Of a stretch of DNA of 57,144 bases, positions 45,178 to 54,477 are shown piece after piece (the stretch's first letter is position 1; every line of letters begins with the position of its first letter). The stretch is from Aureococcus anophagefferens. Lineage: Eukaryota > Sar > Pelagophyceae > Pelagomonadales > Pelagomonadaceae. The notes under the pieces are model-generated. The model was not told the origin of the DNA and made no database searches. It saw nothing but the letters and a program-made list of their open reading frames with translations. A program made the translations under genes and the position numbers. The stretch covers positions 161,065 to 218,208 of the forward strand of contig NW_008705600.1 in NCBI RefSeq assembly GCF_000186865.1, given 5' to 3'.

Positions 45178-46176
45178 TTAGGCGCTCGCGCCCGAGACCG
45201 CCCGGGCCGGCGGCGCCGCCACGCCGTTCGCGCCCGCGTCCTGCTCGGCCGCGGGCGCGACGTCGACGTCGGCGAGCCGGAGCGCGTCGTCGATGTCCTC
45301 GTGGAACTGGGGCTCGAGCGCGGCGAGCGGGGACCGGATGCCCGCGCCCATGCGGCCCGCGCGGTGGAGCGCCCACTTGACGGGGATCGGGTTCGCCTGG
45401 ACGAAGAGCTTCTCGTGGAGGGCCCGGAGCTTCGCGTCGATCTTGATGGAGCTCGACTTGTTCGGGTTCGCGAGCATGGTCTGCATGTCGCGCGGCGCGA
45501 CGTTCGCCGTCACGGAGATGACGCCGTCGCCGCCGAGCGCGACGAACTCGCGGCCCATCGCGTCCTCGCCGCTGTAGAGCAAAAAGTCGTCGCCGCACTG
45601 CTCCCGGAGCACGGCGACGCGCGCGTTGTCGCCCGTGGCCTCCTTGATGCCGACGATGCGGTCGTGGCGCGCGAGCTCGGCCACCGTCGCCGGCAGCAGG
45701 TCGACGCCCGTGCGGCCGGGCACGTTGTAGAGGATCATCGGCAGGTCGACGGCGTCGGCGATGGCGTTGAAGTGGGCCACGAGGGCGGCCTGCGGCGGCT
45801 TCACGTAGTAGGGCGTCACGACGAGCGTGCCGTCGGCGCCGAGCTCCGCGGCGCGGCGGCCCATGGCGATCGCGCGCTCCGTGTCGATCGTGCCGGTGCC
45901 GGCGACGACGGGCACGACGCCGCCGCAGACGTCGACGGCCGTGCGCAGCACCTCGTCGCGCTCCTCGCCGCTGAGCGTCGACGCCTCGCCCGTCGTGCCC
46001 AGCGCGACGACGCCCGCCGTGCCGCACTCGACGTGCCACTCGAGGAGGGACCGCAGGGCGCCGTAGTCGACGGCGTTGCTGCCGGCGACCATGGGCGTCA
46101 CGAGGGCGACGTTGCTCCCGCCGCAGGGCGCCAGGGCCGCGGCCAGCGGGCACGCGAGGAGCGCACCGACCCGCAT
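45178..46176 (-). CDS. dapA: 4-hydroxy-tetrahydrodipicolinate synthase (DapA)
   Basis: 332 residues from ATG 46176. It condenses pyruvate with aspartate semialdehyde in lysine biosynthesis. The family landmarks are complete: SNVALVTPMVAGSNAVDYGA, LGTTGEASTLSGEERDEVLR (the Thr-Thr pair), VTPYYVKPPQAALVAHFNAI, ILYNVPGRTGVDL (catalytic Tyr and substrate-binding Arg) and RIVGIKEATGDNARVAVLRE (Schiff-base Lys). ANPIPVKWALHRAG follows. The first 18 residues (MRVGALLACPLAAALAPC) form a hydrophobic leader that may start a plastid-targeting peptide; in algae the pathway is usually plastidial. A 28-bp gap separates it from the convergent TrmB-like gene, and it is divergent from the SET gene across 136 bp. 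Confidence 0.93.
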   Translation of the reverse strand: MRVGALLACPLAAALAPCGGSNVALVTPMVAGSNAVDYGALRSLLEWHVECGTAGVVALGTTGEASTLSGEERDEVLRTAVDVCGGVVPVVAGTGTIDTERAIAMGRRAAELGADGTLVVTPYYVKPPQAALVAHFNAIADAVDLPMILYNVPGRTGVDLLPATVAELARHDRIVGIKEATGDNARVAVLREQCGDDFLLYSGEDAMGREFVALGGDGVISVTANVAPRDMQTMLANPNKSSSIKIDAKLRALHEKLFVQANPIPVKWALHRAGRMGAGIRSPLAALEPQFHEDIDDALRLADVDVAPAAEQDAGANGVAAPPARAVSGASA

Positions 46177-46312
46177 GGGCGCAAGAGCACTCGCACCTGC
46201 CGCCAGCAGCTTTTCAGAGCTTCTTGTCGGCGCGCTTCGCGGGAGAGCGGCAGCCCTCGGCAAGTTTCGCGCGCCGTCACGGTGCCGATGGCAACGTCGT
46301 GCAAGCGCGAGG

Positions 46313-47903
46313 ATGGCATCCCAGGTCGATGGACTCGCCGCTCCACCGGACGCCGACGCCGCGGCGGCGGCCAAAAAGCGCGCGAAGAACAAGGCGAAGA
46401 AGGCGAAGCAGAAGGCGACTAAAGCGAACAAGCCCCCACCGCCGGACGCGCCGACCTTCGAGAACCACACGGTCCGCGGCGACGCCGGCGCCAAGGGCCG
46501 GGGCCTCTTCGCGGCCGAGGCCGTCGACGTCGGCGACCGCGCCGTGCGCGCCGTCCCCGCGCTCTCCGTCGTCTTCGACGGCGACGCGCGAGACCTCTGC
46601 GGCTTCTGCTTCGCGGCCAACGCGGACTCGGGCTGGAACGGTCCCAAACGCGTCGAGGCCGCGATCCCCCGCGGCGGCGAGGTCCGCGCCGTCGACGAGG
46701 CGCGGGACGCGTGCCGCGGCGGCGACGGCCGAATCGCCGCCGTCGTCGCCGAGGCCGCGCACGGCCTCGCGCGCGGCGACGTCGTCGAGTCCGGGGCGGG
46801 AAAAGGGCGCGACGTGCCCAAAAGTTTTCCAAGGCTCCTCTCTCGGCCGTGTTCCACTCGTTTCGGCTGATTTTTGGACGAGCGATCATCTCCCGGAACG
46901 GCCTCGACGCGTGGATGCGTTTTCCGGAACACTCGCGTCGAAGCGGCGTCGCATCTCCGCCCAGGTCGAGTCCGTCGGCGGCGTGCCGCTGCCGCGCGGC
47001 GCCGGCGCCGCGGGCGCCCTCGAGGAGGCGCTGGCGCTCGCCGAGGGCGCCTCGTTTCTCGTCGCGCGGCGGCCCCACGTCGCGCCCTGCGCCGGCTGCG
47101 CGACGTTCGCCGTCTGCGCGGACTGCGCGACGCGGGGGCTCGGGGACTGGCACCGGTCGGGCGAGTGCGCTGCGCTCGCGAACGTCGCCCGGGACGACGC
47201 CGCGCTCGCGGGCGACAGCGCGCCCCTGCGGCTGCTCCTGCGCTACGCGGCGGCGAAACGGCACGGCGACTGGTGCGTCGGCGCCAAGGAGCCGCTCTCG
47301 TGGATCGGGACGCTCGTCGCGCCGCGGACCAGATGCCTCGGCGACCGCGACGCGAGGAGCCTCGCGGCGGCGTCGGGCGTCCCCCTCGACGACGTCCACC
47401 GGCTCGTGGGCCAGATCCACAGCAACGCGGCGCGGATATCCCGCGACGGCCGCGCGGCGGGCTGCGCGCTCTCGGCGCACGTCGGCTTCGCGACGCGCGG
47501 CGCTCGACGCCTCCGCCCGACTTCACCGCGAGCCTCCGCGACCGTCGCGGCACGAGCTTTGTCGGCCGGGCGTCGAGCGCGCGCCGAGAGCCATCGATCC
47601 GTCCGACGCTCGGCCGGAGCGACGTCGACGCGGCCGAGCGAGCGGCGGGTTCCGGCGCAGGCGAACCACGACTGCGCGCCGAACTGCGCCGCGCGCGTCG
47701 ACGCCGCGGGCATGGTCGCGCTGACGGCGCTATGCGACCTGGCGGCCGGCGACGAGCTCACGATCTCCTACGTCGACGAGCGGCTCCCCCACGCGGAGCG
47801 GCGGAAGATCCTCAGGGACCACTACGGCTTCGACTGCGCGTGCGGCCGCTGCGCGGCCGAGCGCAAGGCGCTCCTCGCCAAGGCGCGCCACCGGGCCCGC
47901 TAG
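46313..47903 (+). CDS. SET-domain protein with MYND-like zinc finger (SMYD-type), with an introner
   Basis: Exon 1 is 46313-46783; coding resumes at 46965. The Lys/Ala-rich leader is followed by the SET start HTVRGDAGAKGRGLFAAEAV. Joining across introner C gives ARGDVVESVGGVPLPRG. A MYND-like finger, CAGCATFAVCADCATRGLGD then WHRSGEC, lies inside the SET domain, as in SMYD proteins. The SET core ends with ANHDCAPNCAARVDAAGMVA, LAAGDELTISYVDERLP and the post-SET cysteines GFDCACGRCAAE. Between HVGFATRG and ANHDC an Arg-rich, low-quality stretch is probably a second GC-AG intron (about 47502-47660, 159 bp, frame-neutral). Protein-lysine methylation is inferred. Confidence 0.8.
46792..46964 (+). 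mobile_element. Introner element C (173 bp) in the SET gene
   Basis: The 8-bp duplication GTCGAGTC flanks it at 46784-46791 and 46965-46972. The inferred intron, 46784-46964, is GT-AG and 181 bp. Ends are CGGGGCGG and CCGCCCAG, a weaker inverted repeat than in A and B. The interior matches D but lacks the internal CGCGCGCGCGG stretch, which explains the shorter length. The core CGGCTGATTTTTGGACGA is on the gene strand. Confidence 0.9.
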
Positions 47904-48708
47904 GGGCCGTCCCGCGGCGGCGAAGGGTCCCGAAGCGGCCCCGACTCGGGCCGAACCCGCCGGTGATCGCGGCGGCGCGGGAGGCGCGGGAACGTCGCGC
48001 TGTGGTGCCCGCGGACGCGCGGGACCGGCGCGCTCGGCCGCTCGCCGCGATCGCGACGGATTCGGCTAATTTTTGGACCGTTCGAATGCGCTCGGTCCCG
48101 CCGTCGCGGCGGGCGCGGCGCGGCGCGGCGCGTCGCCCGGACCGCGGCGTCGCGTCGACGGCCGCGGTTGCTCGCGCGTCCCGCCGGCGCGCCGAAGATC
48201 CTAGCGAAGCGCGCGAAAAAAACCCGGCGGGCGCCTCGGTCGCGGACGGCGACGGCGACGTCGACGTCGACGACGCCGTCCGACTCGCCGTCGGGAAGCT
48301 CCGCCACGCCCCGCCCCACCGGAAGCACGGCCGGGCCCCGGCTCGGGCTTCGCGCGGAACGGAGCGCGACGGTCGAGTCTCGCGTATCCCGCCGGCGCGG
48401 CGCGCCGGCGGCCGCGTCAGGCGATCGGCGACCTCGCCTGGTCCGTGGCGCGCGGCTCCCCCGACTCTTGGCGTAATTGTCTTACGTCGGGTTTGCTTGC
48501 CCGAGGGGACTCTTGCCGCGGGCCTGGGAAGGAAGCCCGCGGCGGCCGCAACCGGCCTCGGTAGAGAAGCGCGGCGGCGGCGGGTTGAGCTCGAGGAGCG
48601 CGGCTGGGAGTATGTCCGTGGAAATGGGGAGCGCTCTCGCGGGGAGAGCGCGGAGGGACGACCGCGGCGACTGCGTACCGAGCACGACGAGGAGGCATGC
48701 GACACCGT
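47904..48708. other. Gene-poor GC-rich spacer with an introner-core remnant
   Basis: No convincing gene is seen in about 800 bp; the open frames here are low-complexity Arg/Pro/Ala shadows. At 48061-48078 the sequence TTCGGCTAATTTTTGGAC differs by one base from the core shared by both introner families, but I could not find matching inverted ends or an 8-bp duplication around it. At 48631-48651 an 8-bp perfect hairpin, GCGCTCTC-GCGGG-GAGAGCGC, resembles the hairpin repeats at 54.5 kb. Confidence 0.5.
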
Positions 48709-48861
48709 TCATCGCGCGGACGGCGCCGACCGCGCGGGCGCCTCGCGCTTGCGCTTGCCCCCCGCCGCGGGCGGCTTCTTGCCCTTCTTCGCCGACCAGG
48801 TCTTCGTCTTCTTCCCGTCGACGACGACGCTCACGTCGCCGCCCTCGAAGTCGGCGGACAG
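48709..48861 (-). CDS. Possible C-terminal coding fragment
   Basis: The minus-strand frame here reads LSADFEGGDVSVVVDGKKTK then TWSAKKGKKPPAAGGKRKRE before a stop at 48709. It looks like a real, Lys-rich protein end, unlike the surrounding frames. The upstream continuation is unclear: a one-base-shifted frame (HASGGGGGDTAAASSSDPSS) may join near 48865 through an indel or short intron. It might be a small nuclear protein, but evidence is thin. Confidence 0.25.
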   Translation of the reverse strand: MSADFEGGDVSVVVDGKKTKTWSAKKGKKPPAAGGKRKREAPARSAPSAR

Positions 48862-49133
48862 GCCTCGACGAGCCCGACGACGGGTCGGAGGAGGAGGCGG
48901 CGGCGGTATCGCCGCCGCCGCCGCCGGACGCGTGAGCAGTAAGCGGAAGGTTGTGGGGTTGACTCGCACGCTCTGTTGTCGGAGCGCTCCGGAGCCTCGG
49001 GGCCCCGAACTGAAACATCGAGCGACGGTGTCTTTACTTCTCCGCGCGACTCCGCCCGGGAGCGGTATTCTTGGTGCTTGGCGAGGGAGGCGGCGGCGCG
49101 CCTTCGACCTCGCGCGCGGTGGTCGCCGCGCGC

Positions 49134-50813
49134 CTACTTCTTGGCCTTGTACTTGGCCAGCTCCTTCTGGGCGCGGACCTTGTCCGCGTGGGCCTGCTTC
49201 CAGTACGCCTTCTCCTTGTCGGAGAGCTTGCCCCACTCAACACCGATCTTCTTCGCGACGTCGCCGATGGAGTCGCCGTCCTTCTTGAGCTTGGGCCGCA
49301 TCGCGGAGCTGAAGAACATGTAGGCGGATCTCGCGCACAGTTTCGGCGCCTTCTCGCCAGTTGTTTGGTTCTCCGGGCGGTCCATCGGCTTTACAAGCCT
49401 GATCCAGCGGTGTTGAAATGGCGACGCAAGCACGTCAACCAGGTTGTCCACGACGGCACCATTCCTGTAAGATAAAGTTTCACGGAAAATAGCCGTTGCC
49501 AAACAGGACAGAGAAGCGTCATAGTCTTGAATTACCTCCGCAATCCACTCATTGAATGTTCTCTGATGGGAAGCACAGCACTGCAGTTCGCCAGCGATTA
49601 CAAAGATCTTCGTGTATCCAGTGTCCCAGAATGGAAGGTCTCCAAGTTTTGTGCCAAACAAGATGGGAATGCACCCGGCGGCAAGAGCGTCATATGGTCG
49701 TCGGCTGGTCAAAGTATCACCTTCTGGCGATAGACAAAAGCGCGATTTCAGCATGGACTTGGCGGTCATCTTAGTGGCTGACAGAGCCATCTGACGCTCC
49801 ATAGTCTGTACAGAATTATCTTGCACGTCCGCGGAATCGCCGATTCTCCTCTTGACGCCTTGAACTACCACGCTTCGAAAACTACCACGACCTCTTCGTG
49901 CTGTGCTGCCATGAAAGATGACCGAAACATTCCTCGTTGCTTTGGAGAGTTCGACGTCGCAGGTTGAGATTCGAAGGTGCGCTTGGCGTTCAAGCCACCC
50001 GTTCGCAACGTAGGGCAGGACAACTGCTCGCAGGGTTTTGGAGCTGAAAGGGTTGTTCTTCATCCCGTGGTTAAGACGCGCGCAATCGTGGAAGGCAAAG
50101 TCTGCCGTAAAGCCGGCACGATAGTCCATATCAGTGGTCGCAATCACAAAACGATCCGCATGTCGAGCAATTGCTTGCCTTAAGTCTCTAAATCGATTAG
50201 ATGAACCCCAGATCGGATCAAAACCAGGGGGTCTCCTTCCGATCTGCCAGACGCTCCAGTATGCATATACAAAGAGAATGTAGGCATCGCTGGGCACGCT
50301 CGCTAAAATTTCTTCGATAGCGTTCGTGACTGCCACGACGCGCTGAAAATGCGTCTTGTTTCCCGCATTCCGGCACTCCGGAAAATTCGACGTAGCGACA
50401 TATGATGCGAAAATCGGAGCATTGAGAACGTGCAACTTCGCCTTGGACAAATCAGTAGTTCGCCTTTTATGCACAGACCACTGCGGATATAGGTGGTAGT
50501 CTGCAAGAGCTCCTGCATGTTCCGGCTCCAAGATGTCATCAAAATGACGAGCGCCTCTCGACAAAATCGCGCCCTCAAGGCATTGAATAACAGGGGCAAA
50601 GCTGACTGGTTCATGCAGGAAAAACAAATCTTCTGCGGAACGTCCCCCCGGCGCAGCCAAAGGTTTTGATGAATTCAGTTCTTTACCGCAAACTTGGTAC
50701 ATTCTCACCTCTTCATGCTCCAGCTTTTGTTTTCGCGCCTGCGAAAGCTCGCCGGCCCCAGTGATTGGAAATAGAAGCAAGACAATGACGCCCAGGCGAC
50801 GCGGAGTCTTCAT
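49134..50813 (-). CDS. Exostosin-like (GT47) glycosyltransferase fused in frame to an HMG box
   Basis: 559 residues in one frame. MKTPRRLGVIVLLLFPITGA is a signal peptide. The middle carries exostosin-family features: TTDMDYRAGFTADFAFHDCA, and SMLKSRFCLSPEGDTLTSRR followed by YDALAAGCIPILFGTKLG and DLPFWD, the UDP-sugar-binding end of GT47. From about residue 488 the sequence turns into an HMG box: APKLCARSAYMFFSSAMRPK, then VAKKIGVEWGKLSDKEKAYW and KQAHADKVRAQKELAKYKAK. The exostosin DNA (about 49350-50800) has near-50% GC or less, far below the flanks, whereas the HMG part returns to high GC. A secreted transferase joined to a DNA-binding domain makes little functional sense. A recent insertion into an HMG gene, a lost stop, or a misassembly is likely. 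Confidence 0.75.
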   Translation of the reverse strand: MKTPRRLGVIVLLLFPITGAGELSQARKQKLEHEEVRMYQVCGKELNSSKPLAAPGGRSAEDLFFLHEPVSFAPVIQCLEGAILSRGARHFDDILEPEHAGALADYHLYPQWSVHKRRTTDLSKAKLHVLNAPIFASYVATSNFPECRNAGNKTHFQRVVAVTNAIEEILASVPSDAYILFVYAYWSVWQIGRRPPGFDPIWGSSNRFRDLRQAIARHADRFVIATTDMDYRAGFTADFAFHDCARLNHGMKNNPFSSKTLRAVVLPYVANGWLERQAHLRISTCDVELSKATRNVSVIFHGSTARRGRGSFRSVVVQGVKRRIGDSADVQDNSVQTMERQMALSATKMTAKSMLKSRFCLSPEGDTLTSRRPYDALAAGCIPILFGTKLGDLPFWDTGYTKIFVIAGELQCCASHQRTFNEWIAEVIQDYDASLSCLATAIFRETLSYRNGAVVDNLVDVLASPFQHRWIRLVKPMDRPENQTTGEKAPKLCARSAYMFFSSAMRPKLKKDGDSIGDVAKKIGVEWGKLSDKEKAYWKQAHADKVRAQKELAKYKAKK

Positions 50814-51113
50814 GTCTGACGCCTACGAGCGAGCGCGTGATCGAGAGCGCGAACGCGATCTGAGGCCGGGGCTCGAGGCGCGACCGCGAGGCCCGCCGAA
50901 ACGCTTCCTCCCTCCCACGATCGGGCAACCGGGGGGGGGAGGGCGTGCGCGGACGCACTTGGCGTCCGCCGACGGCCCGGGCGATCTCGAGCGAGCGGGT
51001 CGCGGCGCTAAGCGGCGAGCGCTCTCCAAGAATCGCAGGGGCGGTGAACGATCCGATGTGAAGGTGGGCGGGGGAGTGGGTGGGCGGGGGTCGCCGACGG
51101 GTCGGTTGGCCAG
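50814..51113. other. GC-rich spacer between the exostosin gene and the minisatellite
   Basis: No gene is recognised. The stretch contains short Arg-rich shadow frames, a run of eight or more G near 50932-50940, and the sharp return from the low-GC exostosin gene to high GC just upstream of its start codon. Confidence 0.6.
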
Positions 51114-52690
51114 GCTTGCATGCGCTTGACGTGCGCCGAGGACCCGAAGACGAAGCGGAGCGGGTCCGTGTCGCGCCGGCCGCCGGACGCGCCGCGGAAG
51201 AGCGCCTCGCTCTTCCGCGTCGTCGAGGTGCCCGCCGTGGACCACGCCGCCGGCGGGCCGCGAGGTGGGAGGCCGGGCTTGCATGCGCTTGGCGTGCACC
51301 GAGGACTCGAAGACGTAGCGGAGCGGGTCCCGGCGCGCCGCCGCCGGACGCGCCGCCGGACGCGCCGAGTCGCTCTTCCGCGTCGTCGAGGTGCCCGCCG
51401 CGGACCACGCCGCCGGCGGGCCGCGAGGTGGGAGGCCGAGCTTGGATGCGCTTGGCGTGCACCGAGGACTCGAAGACGAAGCGGAGCGGGTCCGTGTCGC
51501 GCCGGCCGCCGGACGCGCCGCGGAAGAGCGAGTCGATCTTCCGCGTCGTCGAGGTGCCCGCCGCGGACCACGCCGCCGCTTGGCGTGCACCGAGGACTCG
51601 AAGACGAAGCGGAGCGGGTCCCGGCGCGCCGGCCGCCGGCCGCGCCGCGCAAGAGCGAGTCGCTCTTCCGCGTCGTCGAGGTGCCCGCCGCGGACCACGC
51701 CGCCGGCGGGCCGCGAGGTGGGAGGCCGGGCTTGCATGCGCTTGGCGTGCACCGAGGACTCGAAGACGTAGCGGAGCGGCTCCCGGCGCGCCGGCCGCCG
51801 GCCGCGCCGCGCGAGAGCGAGTCGCTCTTCGCCGTCGTCGAGGTGCCCGCCGCGGACCACGCCGCCGGCGGGCCGCGAGGTGGGTGGCCGGGCTTGCATG
51901 CGCTTGGCGTGCACCGAGGACTCGAAGACGTAGCGGAGCGGGTCCCGGCGCGCCGCCGCCGGACGCGCCGCCGGACGCGCCGAGTCGCTCTTCCGCGTCG
52001 TCGAGGTGCCCGCCGCGGACCACGCCGCCGGTGGGCCGCGACGTCGGCGGCCGGGCTTGGATGCGCTTGGCGTGCACCGAGGACTCGAAGACGAAGCGGA
52101 GCGGGTCCCGGCGCGCCGCCGCCGGACGCGCCGCCGGACGCGCCGAGTCGCTCTTCCGCGTCGTCGAGGTGCCCGCCGCGGACCACGCCGCCGGCGGGCC
52201 GCGAGGTGGGAGGCCGAGCTTGGATGCGCTTGGCGTGCACCGAGGACTCGAAGACGAAGCGGAGCGGGTCCGTGTCGCGCCGGCCGCCGGACGCGCCGAG
52301 TCGCTCTTCCGCGTCGTCGAGGTGCCCGCCGCGGACCACGCCGCCGGCGGGCCACGAGGTGGGAGGCCGGGCTTGCATGCGCTTGGCGTGCACCGAGGAC
52401 TCGAAGACGTAGCGGAGCGGCTCCCGGCGCGCCGGCCGCCGGCCGCGCCGCGCGAGAGCGAGTCGCTCTTCGCCGTCGTCGAGGTGCCCGCCGCGGACCA
52501 CGCCGCCGGCGGGCCACGAGGTGGGAGGCCGGGCTTGCATGCGCTTGACGTGCACCGAGGACTCGAAGACGTAGCGGAGCGGGTCCCGGCGCGCCTCACT
52601 TGGATACCCGAGGTCGACGACTCGACGTCGTCAACGTCGCGCTCAGGGACCACGCCGCCGCCGGGCCACGAGGTGGGAGGCCGTGTGTTT
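51114..52690. repeat. Minisatellite of about ten units, 153-163 bp each
   Basis: Units beginning GCTTG(C/G)ATGCGCTT occur at 51114, 51277, 51440, 51730, 51892, 52055, 52218, 52371 and 52533, with one further unit near 51579 that lacks the first bases. Spacing is mostly 162-163 bp, with a 153-bp unit and a shortened one. Units share CCGAGGACTCGAAGACG(A/T)AG and TCGTCGAGGTGCCCGCCG. Length differences come mainly from variable GCCGGACGC copies. Frames are open on both strands because stops are rare at this GC content. One minus frame gives YVFESSVHAKRMQARPPTSR repeats, but there is no supporting start, domain or splice evidence. Confidence 0.92.
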
Positions 52691-53369
52691 GTGTGTGTGG
52701 GGGGGGGGGGGTTGCGGGTGAGGGGTGGGGGGGTCGACACGGGGCGGGCGTGAAAGATCGAAACGACGAACTCGATCCAGTTTTCGTTTCCACGTTTTCG
52801 CTCGTCGTTTTCGAACGATTTTTTTACCAAGTACATGGCTCGCGCGGCGAAGAGGAAGGGGCGTGCTCGCGGGAGCCAATCCGGGGATATTTGGACGCAG
52901 GAGGAGACGATTGCGTGCGTTGAGCTCAAACTTCGACCTCGAAAGATAGTGCAATGAACGTGCAATCTAGGGGTATCCGGCGCCGCATCATCGTCGCCTG
53001 AACTGCCCCGCGCGCCACACCCCTCGGCGCCCGCTGTCCGCCTGCGGTTCCTCCTACGTTTAGAGACGCATCACGGTAATAATCCAGGGGAGGTCGCGGG
53101 ATACCTCGGCGAACCGAGCTTGCCGGCGGCGCAAGGCCGCCGACTACGTACGAGGCAACCTACCCGGGCGCCCCTCGCAGCCTCCGGCTGGAGCGGCACT
53201 GGGCTCTTGAGATCCGTGTTCGACACACTGCCATCGCGGTTGCCGCTCCGGGCCGCCGGTCGACGCCCGGGGACGCGGGAGGTCCCGGCTCTGGATCCGT
53301 CGGGCTTCGGCTCGCGCCCGCGCTTTCACGCATCCCGCCGGCGGGATACGCCGGCGCGGGCGTTACGTC
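52691..53369. other. Intergenic region with G-run, hairpins and a palindrome
   Basis: Near 52701 lies a (TG)n then a G run of more than ten, followed by a second G-rich tract, a potential G-quadruplex site. From 53104 to 53180 three consecutive hairpins occur: CTCGG-CGAA-CCGAG, CGGCGGC-GCAAG-GCCGCCG and CAGCC-TCC-GGCTG. At 53332-53347 ATCCCGCCGGCGGGAT is a perfect 16-bp palindrome. No known RNA family was recognised. Confidence 0.5.
52835..52957 (+). CDS. Possible 40-residue ORF
   Basis: ATG 52835 starts MARAAKRKGRARGSQSGDIW and continues TQEETIACVELKLRPRKIVQ to TGA at 52955. The local sequence is less GC-rich than the flanks and the W-T-x-E-E run loosely recalls a Myb/SANT-like helix. It could be a first exon or noise. 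Confidence 0.15.
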   Translation: MARAAKRKGRARGSQSGDIWTQEETIACVELKLRPRKIVQ

Positions 53370-54409
53370 CTAGACGCGGAACTCGCCGCGGGGCAGCTTG
53401 AACGCCTCGAGGCGCCGCACCGCGCGGACGTCGTCCTTGAACTCGGAGAGCTCGCCCTTGTGCTTGAGCAGCACGGCCGCCGTCTTCGCGCGGGGCTCGC
53501 TCGCCGGGAGCGGGAAGGGCGGCGGCGCGCGCCGCGGCGTGACCCACGTCATCCGCGGCGGGCCCGGGTCGCCGTCGTCGTCGCGCGCGTAGTACTGCCC
53601 GCCCTCTTCGAACGAGACGCCGCCGTCGCCCGTGAGGTAGCTCGGCTGCTCCAGGGGCAGCTCCGCCGGGTCGCCCTCGAGCGCGTAGACGTTGACCGGC
53701 GGGCCCCCGGGCGGCTGGCCGAGGTTCCGGTGCCGGTGCCGCGGCGGCAGCGACCTGGGCGGCGCGAGGGTGATTCGACGTCGCTTCAACGTGAGTGTTC
53801 CGCGCGCGCGCGTTCCGGAAAAAGCATCCACGCGTCGAGACCGTGCCGAGAGATGATCGCTCGTCCAAAAATCAGCCGAAACGAGTGGAACACGGCCGAG
53901 ATCGGAGCCTTTGAAGTTGGGAACGTCGCGCTCTCGTGCCGCGGCGGCGGCGACCGGTGGAAGCCGCGGTGCTCGCGCTCGCCGAGGTGGCGCGTGATCG
54001 TGTCGTCGGCGCGGCGCGTCGGCGGGAAGCGCGCCGTCTTCGACGCGAAGTTCGCGTTCCAGTAGTTGCGCCGCGCGACGGCGGGGCCGAACGTCGAGTC
54101 GGGGTCCCGGTACGAGCCCGGCGCGGGGCTCGGCACCTCCAGCAGCGAGTCGACGCCGCTCATGCTCGCCGTCGCCTGGGACCCCTGGAGCGGCCGGCAG
54201 TTGCGGTAGCGCCGCGGCCAGTCGCTGACGCGCGTCTTCGACAGCGGCTTCAGGGCGTCGAGGGTGGAAGCGTTCGTCTCGTAGCGGCCCGGGCCGGGCA
54301 GCGCGGCGTAGTAGTTGCTGCCGTAGAACGACGACTCGCTGTGGCTGTGCGTCAGCCGGCCCGACGCGCCGAAGCGGTGCGCGCGCACGGCGGCGTCGAG
54401 GCCGACCAT
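53370..54409 (-). CDS. Sperm-tail PG-rich repeat (SHIPPO/STPGR-like) protein, with an introner
   Basis: Exons 54409-53955 and 53754-53370 give 279 residues. PGP-type repeats are present: ALPGPGRYETNASTLDALKP and SPAPGSYRDPDSTFGPAVAR, close to the P-G-P-x-Y-x-x-x-x-x-FG consensus of ciliary microtubule inner proteins. After the intron, HRNLGQPPGGPPVNVYALEG and a charged C-terminus (LLKHKGELSEFKDDVRAVRR) follow. Family members sit inside or along axonemal microtubules. Presence of such a gene implies a flagellate stage or retained axonemal genes. Splicing at introner D gives GFHRSLPPRHRHRNLG. Confidence 0.72.
53755..53946 (-). mobile_element. Introner element D (192 bp) in the SHIPPO-like gene
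   Basis: On the gene (minus) strand the flanks are GTCGCCGC upstream and GTCGCTGC downstream (plus-strand 53947-53954 and 53747-53754), an 8-bp duplication with one mismatch. The element ends in CCGCCCAG. Terminal inverted repeats match at about 10 of 14 positions, so this copy is more decayed than A or B. The inferred intron is GT-AG and 200 bp. Interior orientation relative to the gene matches B and C. Confidence 0.88.
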
Positions 54410-54477
54410 GACGGCGGGGCGGGGCGCTCTCCGCGGCGCGGCGCTGGGGCTGCCATGATGCGCATGTTCAATATCGG

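Noticed and set aside
50823..52965. Long open frames across the minisatellite as a repeat protein
   Set aside because: All six frames are nearly open because of composition and repeat phase. No start context, domain or splice evidence favours any one.
53060..53180. Spliceosomal or SRP RNA candidate based on consecutive hairpins
   Set aside because: Hairpins are real, but none of the diagnostic sequences of U1, U2, U4, U5, U6, SRP or 5S RNA is present.
53180..53260. tRNA-like sequence (GAGCGG..., GTTCGAC)
   Set aside because: A B-box-like word is present, but no cloverleaf with a pairing acceptor stem and anticodon arm can be drawn.
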